A stretch of DNA of 15,538 bases from Cyanobacteriota bacterium. GTDB taxonomy: Bacteria > Cyanobacteriota > Cyanobacteriia > Phormidesmidales > Phormidesmidaceae. The translations under genes and the position numbers were made by a program. The stretch lies in assembly GCA_027483425.1 (NCBI GenBank), contig JAIXUR010000396.1, forward strand, positions 1 to 15,538. Reading direction: 5' to 3'. Of the stretch, positions 11,699 to 15,538 are shown in pieces; the stretch's first letter is position 1; every line of letters begins with the position of its first letter. Below the pieces are notes generated by a model. It had not been told where the DNA came from and searched no databases. It saw only the letters and a list, made by a program, of their open reading frames with translations.

Positions 11699-12446
11699 TG
11701 TAGGGACTCCTGACGGCTGAGAGTTGGGATAACGAGATTTCGACTTGAGACAAACGGGCTTCGAGATCCGCGATCGCACTCTGGGTTTTGAGTTCACTAT
11801 CGCGAATGGCGATCGCCCGCTTCGACAGTTCTAGCGAGTGTTCATATTCTTCCCGTCGCCGCAGTTCCTTCGCCCGTGAGAGTTTGCCAACGGCTGCATT
11901 CACTTCCGCCTGAGCCTGGTTCTCTTGCCGTTGGTATTCATCCAACGCCACCAATTCATGTGCCTGAATCTCTTCCGGCACCTCTCCCGGTTCCAGGTTG
12001 GCAAGGACATCGATCTTCCGTTGTTGTTGTTCCCGTTGCCGAACCAGTTCTAGAGCCGATTGCCGCGCGGTTTCAATCCTGGCCGCTTCTTCCTGGTAAT
12101 CGACCGATGGCAAGGTTTTCACTCCCGGCAGCGGGGCGTTCAGTCGCTGCCTGAGCAGGGCAATTTCGCGAATAATGCCATCTCGCTCGAAGGTCAACCG
12201 CGTCCGGTCTTTGACCTTATCGGCCACAATTTGACCTGCAATGATGATGTCTCCTTCCTTCACCTTCAAATCGTCGGGAGCTGCCAGCGTGAGCCGAATT
12301 TTGAAGCGGCCCTGAGCCTCACCAGAATCGCCCGTGATGATATTGGGAGAACTTGCAGCCGGGGAAACTGATGGAGCTTGAGCTACTGCATTACATCCGG
12401 CGCTGGCAACCGCTAATAACAGATTGAGAACCAGAAAGCTTTTCAT
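11586..12446 (-). CDS. HlyD-like adaptor lipoprotein, 286 aa
   Basis: The N-terminus has a hydrophobic signal with a possible lipobox (LAVASAGC, Cys18). Residues about 50-80 (VKEGDIIIAGQIVADKV) resemble the first half of a lipoyl/barrel-sandwich domain. Residues about 90-245 form a long charged coiled-coil hairpin (REIALLRQRL ... ALELVRQREQQQRKIDVLAN ... AIADLEARLSQVEISLSQL). Residues about 248-275 (SAVRSPYSGKIQRIKFVGQS) give the second half of the lipoyl motif. This order is that of periplasmic membrane-fusion proteins, although the usual RND or ABC partner is absent. It is coupled by ATGA (12443-12446) to the YdjM-type gene. Confidence 0.8.
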   Translation of the reverse strand: MKSFLVLNLLLAVASAGCNAVAQAPSVSPAASSPNIITGDSGEAQGRFKIRLTLAAPDDLKVKEGDIIIAGQIVADKVKDRTRLTFERDGIIREIALLRQRLNAPLPGVKTLPSVDYQEEAARIETARQSALELVRQREQQQRKIDVLANLEPGEVPEEIQAHELVALDEYQRQENQAQAEVNAAVGKLSRAKELRRREEYEHSLELSKRAIAIRDSELKTQSAIADLEARLSQVEISLSQLSAVRSPYSGKIQRIKFVGQSDTALTVELFLIISGQRSGPGETPP

Positions 12447-13465
12447 CGTCGCACCTTGATCACGACCTGACCCTGTAATATCCAGAATTCCCGAAGCTGA
12501 GAGGAAATTTGTCCCGGTCGGGCGTTGCTGACCTCAAGCTGTCCCCCAAATACCCGCAATGAAGGGTACACACCCACGGGTGAAGTAATCCTTAAATCGC
12601 CCATCTCATCTAATAGAAGAGAGCCAGACACATAGGCGTTCTGGGGCACCCGCTTGAGCCAATCACTGACCCCTATGTCCCGTAAAGCCTGGGGTTGTGC
12701 CTGCACCGAAACGCGATCGCCAACGGTGGTCTTGACCGATGAGGGCTGAATCTGAACATCGGGCGCGTTCCCGATTTTGTACAAATTCCCATCCAGCCGG
12801 GATTCAGCCACTAAATCCCGGTCCGTCGCCTCGATGACGATGAACGTCCCCTGGACAGGTTGACTGGTCGCGACATTCTGACCCACCACATCGACCACAA
12901 TCACGCGATCGCTCCCATGTTTGTTGAACATCCTGGCCGCCGTTCCCGTGTCGCTGAAGAAGGCTTTGGCAAATGATTCAGTAATGCCGCCTGCCGATGC
13001 CAGATTAATGAACACTGCCGCCAGAATCACACAAATTCCCAACACCCAATACTCAGCCGTCGAGCCACTTCGCAGCCGTGCTTTCGGATTGCCTGGAATC
13101 ACCAACCTCACATTAGAAGGCCAGAAGGCAGACACCCCCGATCGCGTGAATGAGTCGGCAAACCAACCGAGAAACTGACCAATCACCAACGCTGCCCAAT
13201 AGTGCCAACCCAACACCCACAACGGCGCTGCCAAGATGCCGACGATCGCTGTACTGAGGAAACTATGGGTGATGGTGCGATGGGGAAACCGATGTTCAAT
13301 CACAGCTGCGATCGGAAACAAGGCCATCCCTGCAAAGGATGCCGTTGTGTCCACATCCGGCAACTGTGAACCCACCGCTGCTAATACCAAGCATCCAGGT
13401 TCCCCGGTTCCAAGTGCTGCTGATACTCCGCAAACTGCGATCGCGCAATGAGTAATACTCATCAT
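12443..13465 (-). CDS. YdjM-type membrane metal-dependent hydrolase with extra C-terminal domain, 340 aa
   Basis: Residues 1-160 match the YdjM/DUF457 membrane family: H6, GSQLPDVDT (35-40) and HRFPHRTITHS (58-68), among about four membrane helices. The second metal region WFADSFTRSGVSAFWP keeps the D and G of the usual pattern but appears to lack the histidine usually found four residues before that D. Residues about 165-340 are an added beta-rich domain (VIVVDVVGQNVATSQPVQGT; VQAQPQALRDIGVSDWLKRV), perhaps periplasmic. The family was named after an SOS-regulated E. coli protein; its substrate is debated. It is the first gene of a coupled trio with the adaptor-like lipoprotein and coiled-coil protein. 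Confidence 0.82.
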   Translation of the reverse strand: MMSITHCAIAVCGVSAALGTGEPGCLVLAAVGSQLPDVDTTASFAGMALFPIAAVIEHRFPHRTITHSFLSTAIVGILAAPLWVLGWHYWAALVIGQFLGWFADSFTRSGVSAFWPSNVRLVIPGNPKARLRSGSTAEYWVLGICVILAAVFINLASAGGITESFAKAFFSDTGTAARMFNKHGSDRVIVVDVVGQNVATSQPVQGTFIVIEATDRDLVAESRLDGNLYKIGNAPDVQIQPSSVKTTVGDRVSVQAQPQALRDIGVSDWLKRVPQNAYVSGSLLLDEMGDLRITSPVGVYPSLRVFGGQLEVSNARPGQISSQLREFWILQGQVVIKVRR

Positions 13466-13724
13466 CTTTCAATACCACCCACCTACGAAGGAACCAACCT
13501 ACCAACCCATCACCCCAAAAAGACTCGCAAGCCACTCACCACACTAAAAGCCTCGCCCCATCGTTGAAATTCGCGATCGTAGTACCCATTTCGTTCGCTC
13601 ATGCGAGTGTTTTTGGGAGTGTTTCACTTTTTTTTGATTTAACGGTTTCCGTCCGGGTTAAATGGAGACTCAAAAAAATTTAAAAGTTTTTGTATCAGAT
13701 GTTGATACAAAAGCAGGGAACCGC
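13466..13724. other. Non-coding gap upstream of the YdjM operon
   Basis: No credible gene. It holds an AT-rich stretch with T and A runs (13630-13690) and a 10-bp perfect inverted repeat TTTTGTATCA (13688-13697) with TGATACAAAA (13703-13712). It should carry the end of the ATPase operon and the promoter of the YdjM operon; I find no convincing -35/-10 pair. Confidence 0.5.
13687..13712 (-). terminator. AT-rich inverted repeat after the ATPase operon
   Basis: Perfect 10-bp arms with a five-base loop lie 13 bases beyond the ATPase stop. On the minus strand they are followed by ACTTTTAAATTTTTTTG. The stem is low in GC, so it could be a weak terminator or an operator (GTATCAnnnnnTGATAC). Confidence 0.45.
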
Positions 13725-14540
13725 CTACAGCCTGCGTCCGCCCCGATTCGCGGCATACAGAATCATCCGAATTGCCAGCGCCGCTAGAGTCAGCAGACCG
13801 CCGAGGATGTAAAGCGCCTTGTCGCCCATCCCCAAGCCGATCATCCGCACCGTCCCCAGTCCCAACAGCCCCACCAGGAAGAGGGGTGTACCGTCCACAT
13901 AGCGGTAATGGTCAGCCGATTTGTCGTCGGTGAGTCCGAGTAGTGACTCAGAAACCAGCCGCTTCGCGACCGCCGGATTGCTGCCCGACTTAGACGAGAG
14001 TTCGGCTAACTCCCGCACCGATAGCCTGATGTTCTGCTGCTCTGCTTCGGCGCGAATCAGGTTGCGGATTTCCTGTTCTGCGATCGCTTTCAATTCCAGC
14101 ACTGGCAGTTTCGTAAAGATGTCCTTCGGCGCGGGTTGCCAGCCCAACAGGAGGAGCAAAACCCCGGCTCTGAAACAGTCCTCCAGCCAGTACCGTAAGG
14201 CCGCACTCCAACGGTGGGCATCGTCAGCGATGAGACAATGCTTTGCCCGTGAGAGTCGTTCCAGGATGTCGGCTCTTAGTTGGGTGGCGGTCTTGTTCTT
14301 CTGCCTGCCGTTGTCGTCCTCAATGTAGGGCAACACTCCCACCTGATCACAGAGTTCCTTCAGCAAGTCGATCGCACTGCCCGAATATTTCACCATCCCG
14401 ACCGTGTAGCCCTCCGCCATCAGCCGCGATCGCACAGTGATGCCGAGGGTGGTCTTTCCGCTGCCAGGTTCCCCCAACACCAGCAACCCCTCACCCGATA
14501 ACAACGCCTCTGCGATCGCCGTGGCTTCCTGCTCCCTCAT
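13725..14540 (-). CDS. AAA ATPase with two C-terminal membrane helices, 271 aa
   Basis: Residues 21-31 are a Walker A motif (VLGEPGSGKTT) and 102-110 a Walker B (CLIADDAHR), in the arrangement of ExeA/TniB-type AAA proteins (AAA_22). After the ATPase core and a helical lid (AEQEIRNLIRAEAEQQNIRL), the chain ends in two hydrophobic segments at about 219-237 and 242-262 and a basic tail (ANRGGRRL). That is not the layout of TniB, which is soluble, and points to an ATPase held at the membrane, as in ExeA-like proteins of type II secretion. The start at 14540 is chosen for the ATGA overlap with the 192-aa gene. Substrate unknown. Confidence 0.85.
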   Translation of the reverse strand: MREQEATAIAEALLSGEGLLVLGEPGSGKTTLGITVRSRLMAEGYTVGMVKYSGSAIDLLKELCDQVGVLPYIEDDNGRQKNKTATQLRADILERLSRAKHCLIADDAHRWSAALRYWLEDCFRAGVLLLLLGWQPAPKDIFTKLPVLELKAIAEQEIRNLIRAEAEQQNIRLSVRELAELSSKSGSNPAVAKRLVSESLLGLTDDKSADHYRYVDGTPLFLVGLLGLGTVRMIGLGMGDKALYILGGLLTLAALAIRMILYAANRGGRRL

Positions 14541-15115
14541 GCTGCCGCTGCCAGGTGTCGGGCTTTCTTCCAGGCCGAGACAACGCGCTTCGAGCAACCT
14601 TTTCCGGTCTGACTCTCCACATAACCCATCATTGCCGCATAGGTGGTGATCCCCTGCTGCCATGCTTCATCGAGCAACCCTTCGACCAACTGCGATCGCG
14701 ACAGTTTTGCGGGCGGGCCTTCGGTGGCTTCCTCGGTGCCTGCTTCAATCAGTGCCCAGCCTGCCGGGGCGGGTTCTTCCGCCTGGAGCAGTTCAGCCGT
14801 AACGATGATCGCCGGAACTTCTGAAATTTCTGAAATTTCCAAAACTTCTACAACGGGTTCAGATACCGAAATTTCTAGAAATTCTGGAACTTCCACCAGC
14901 GTCACTGGGGCTTGTTGAATTCGTGCCAGAACGTCCTGTGATTGGGCTTCCAATAGCCTGAAAGATTCCTCAGCCCTGGTGATGATCTCTCGCTCGGTGG
15001 GGGTGAGCTGTTCTGGGGTAATCAGGTTTGGGGAAATGGTCTGTTTTGACCGGGGAGGTGGGATTTCTTGGAGCAGGGCGTTAGCTGCATTCAATAGCCA
15101 CTTGAGCAGGAACAT
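14537..15115 (-). CDS. Hypothetical linker-rich protein with compact C-terminal helical domain, 192 aa
   Basis: The N-terminus is amphipathic and hydrophobic (MFLLKWLLNAANALLQEI). The middle is acidic low complexity (PEFLEISVSEPVVEVLEISE) encoded by 9-bp units. The last 50 residues form a helical domain (SQLVEGLLDEAWQQGITTYA, then GYVESQTGKGCSKRVVSAWK) that resembles a small DNA-binding or initiator-type module, without assignment. The gene overlaps the upstream winged-helix gene by 35 bp and the ATPase by ATGA, so the three are one operon. GAAGAG lies eight bases before the ATG. It may link the ATPase to DNA or to a partner; this is inference. Confidence 0.7.
   Translation of the reverse strand: MFLLKWLLNAANALLQEIPPPRSKQTISPNLITPEQLTPTEREIITRAEESFRLLEAQSQDVLARIQQAPVTLVEVPEFLEISVSEPVVEVLEISEISEVPAIIVTAELLQAEEPAPAGWALIEAGTEEATEGPPAKLSRSQLVEGLLDEAWQQGITTYAAMMGYVESQTGKGCSKRVVSAWKKARHLAAAA
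14813..14900. repeat. 9-bp phased TTCYRGAAN array inside the 192-aa gene
   Basis: Reading plus strand, consecutive 9-mers TTCTGAAAT, TTCTGAAAT, TTCCAAAAC, TTCTACAAC are followed after 18 bases by TTCTAGAAA, TTCTGGAAC, TTCC. The second block matches the array at 6275-6305 at 20 of 22 positions (TTCTAGAA, TTCTGGAA, TTCC in the same phase). Confidence 0.7.
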
Positions 15116-15425
15116 AAGTTTTACTCTTCACAAACTTCGTTCCTACTGGTACCGACCAAGCAATGAGCAAACAAACGGTACTGACCCCGATTTTTTGGAT
15201 GAAGGAAGTGCGAAGTCGATAGACTCTCTTGCCATTGGTACTGATACTCGACGAAATCACCCCCTCAATACACAGGTTCTTCGTCTGCCGTCGTACCTGT
15301 TCATACGTCAATCCTGAACGTTGGCTCAATTCCTCGCGGCTTAAATCCTCATTCGCATCAAAACACTTGACTAATTGCGATCGCGTAACCTGCCCCTGGT
15401 TCGTAGTCTGGTACTGAGAAATCAT
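15081..15425 (-). CDS. Winged-helix protein with a transmembrane segment, 114 aa
   Basis: Residues about 12-72 are a winged helix: SQLVKCFDANEDLSREELSQ, then RSGLTYEQVRRQTKNLCIEG as helix-turn-helix, and ISTNGKRVYRLR as the wing. Residues about 78-95 (IGVSTVCLLIAWSVPVGT) are hydrophobic enough to span the membrane, with a short tail beyond. A transcription factor tethered to the membrane is suggested. I use the ATG at 15425; a TTG at 15434 is the only longer start. It is the first gene of the operon with the 192-aa protein and the ATPase; no promoter is evident in 15426-15538. Confidence 0.72.
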   Translation of the reverse strand: MISQYQTTNQGQVTRSQLVKCFDANEDLSREELSQRSGLTYEQVRRQTKNLCIEGVISSSISTNGKRVYRLRTSFIQKIGVSTVCLLIAWSVPVGTKFVKSKTYVPAQVAIECS

Positions 15426-15538
15426 AGTTGACAAATCAGTGAAAGTCTGCTCTTCCAGTATTCACGGGCTTTCTGATTTTTCTCTTAGTGATACTGCTAG
15501 TTCCTTAACTCTCTGCTTGCATCTGTACGTTATTTCTC

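Noticed and set aside
13296..13535. Minus-strand ORF of 79 codons upstream of the YdjM-type gene
   Set aside because: It overlaps the YdjM-type gene in another frame and has no motif or ribosome site.
13725..14540. TniB transposition ATPase and hence a Tn7/Tn5053-like element
   Set aside because: The ATPase ends in two membrane helices, and no transposase, TniQ or element ends are seen.

Overview
The window looks like a piece of a cyanobacterial accessory replicon, most likely a plasmid. The octamer GCGATCGC (HIP1, typical of cyanobacterial DNA) occurs many times across the window. Most genes are short, belong to accessory families (ribbon-helix-helix and Cro/C1 regulators, GIY-YIG, thermonuclease, exported proteins), and no core housekeeping gene, tRNA or rRNA is visible. 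The plasmid reading is inference; the HIP1 density and gene content are seen directly.

Layout. 1-1412 is a control region: a truncated winged-helix-like gene that runs off the left edge with an in-frame heptapeptide repeat, a ribbon-helix-helix (RHH) protein coupled to a Cys-rich mini-protein, an inverted-repeat operator cluster, and a divergent XRE regulator. 1519-3486 holds small genes of mostly unknown function, including a GIY-YIG-like protein, and a divergent promoter with twin operators. 3487-4136 is a GC-rich stretch with no credible gene, a diverged repeat pair and a minus-strand terminator. 4193-6255 is a minus-strand group: two exported proteins, a cytoplasmic protein, and a 206-residue protein whose leader carries a 9-bp phased array. 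6392-6993 has an XRE gene and an RHH gene that converge and overlap. 6994-7236 is an origin-like region with six TGGTGACA-type sites, a perfect DnaA box in a long inverted repeat, and AT-rich DNA.

7237-10558 encodes envelope and surface products: an M23 peptidase coupled to a PEP-CTERM protein, a membrane-anchored thermonuclease, and two related secreted Cys proteins. 10646-13465 is a tight minus-strand operon: a YdjM-type membrane protein, an adaptor-like lipoprotein with a long coiled coil, and a secreted coiled-coil protein. 13725-15425 is a second one: a winged-helix protein with a transmembrane segment, a 192-residue linker-rich protein, and an AAA ATPase with two C-terminal membrane helices.

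How it may fit together. About ten products are exported or membrane-bound, several joined by ATGA start/stop overlaps. Together with the wall peptidase, exported nuclease and membrane ATPase this could be part of a DNA-transfer or surface-assembly system. No relaxase, coupling protein or VirB4 lies in the window, so that role is a hypothesis. The best candidates for something undescribed are the 10.6-15.4 kb gene set and the shared 9-bp arrays linking the 206- and 192-residue genes.
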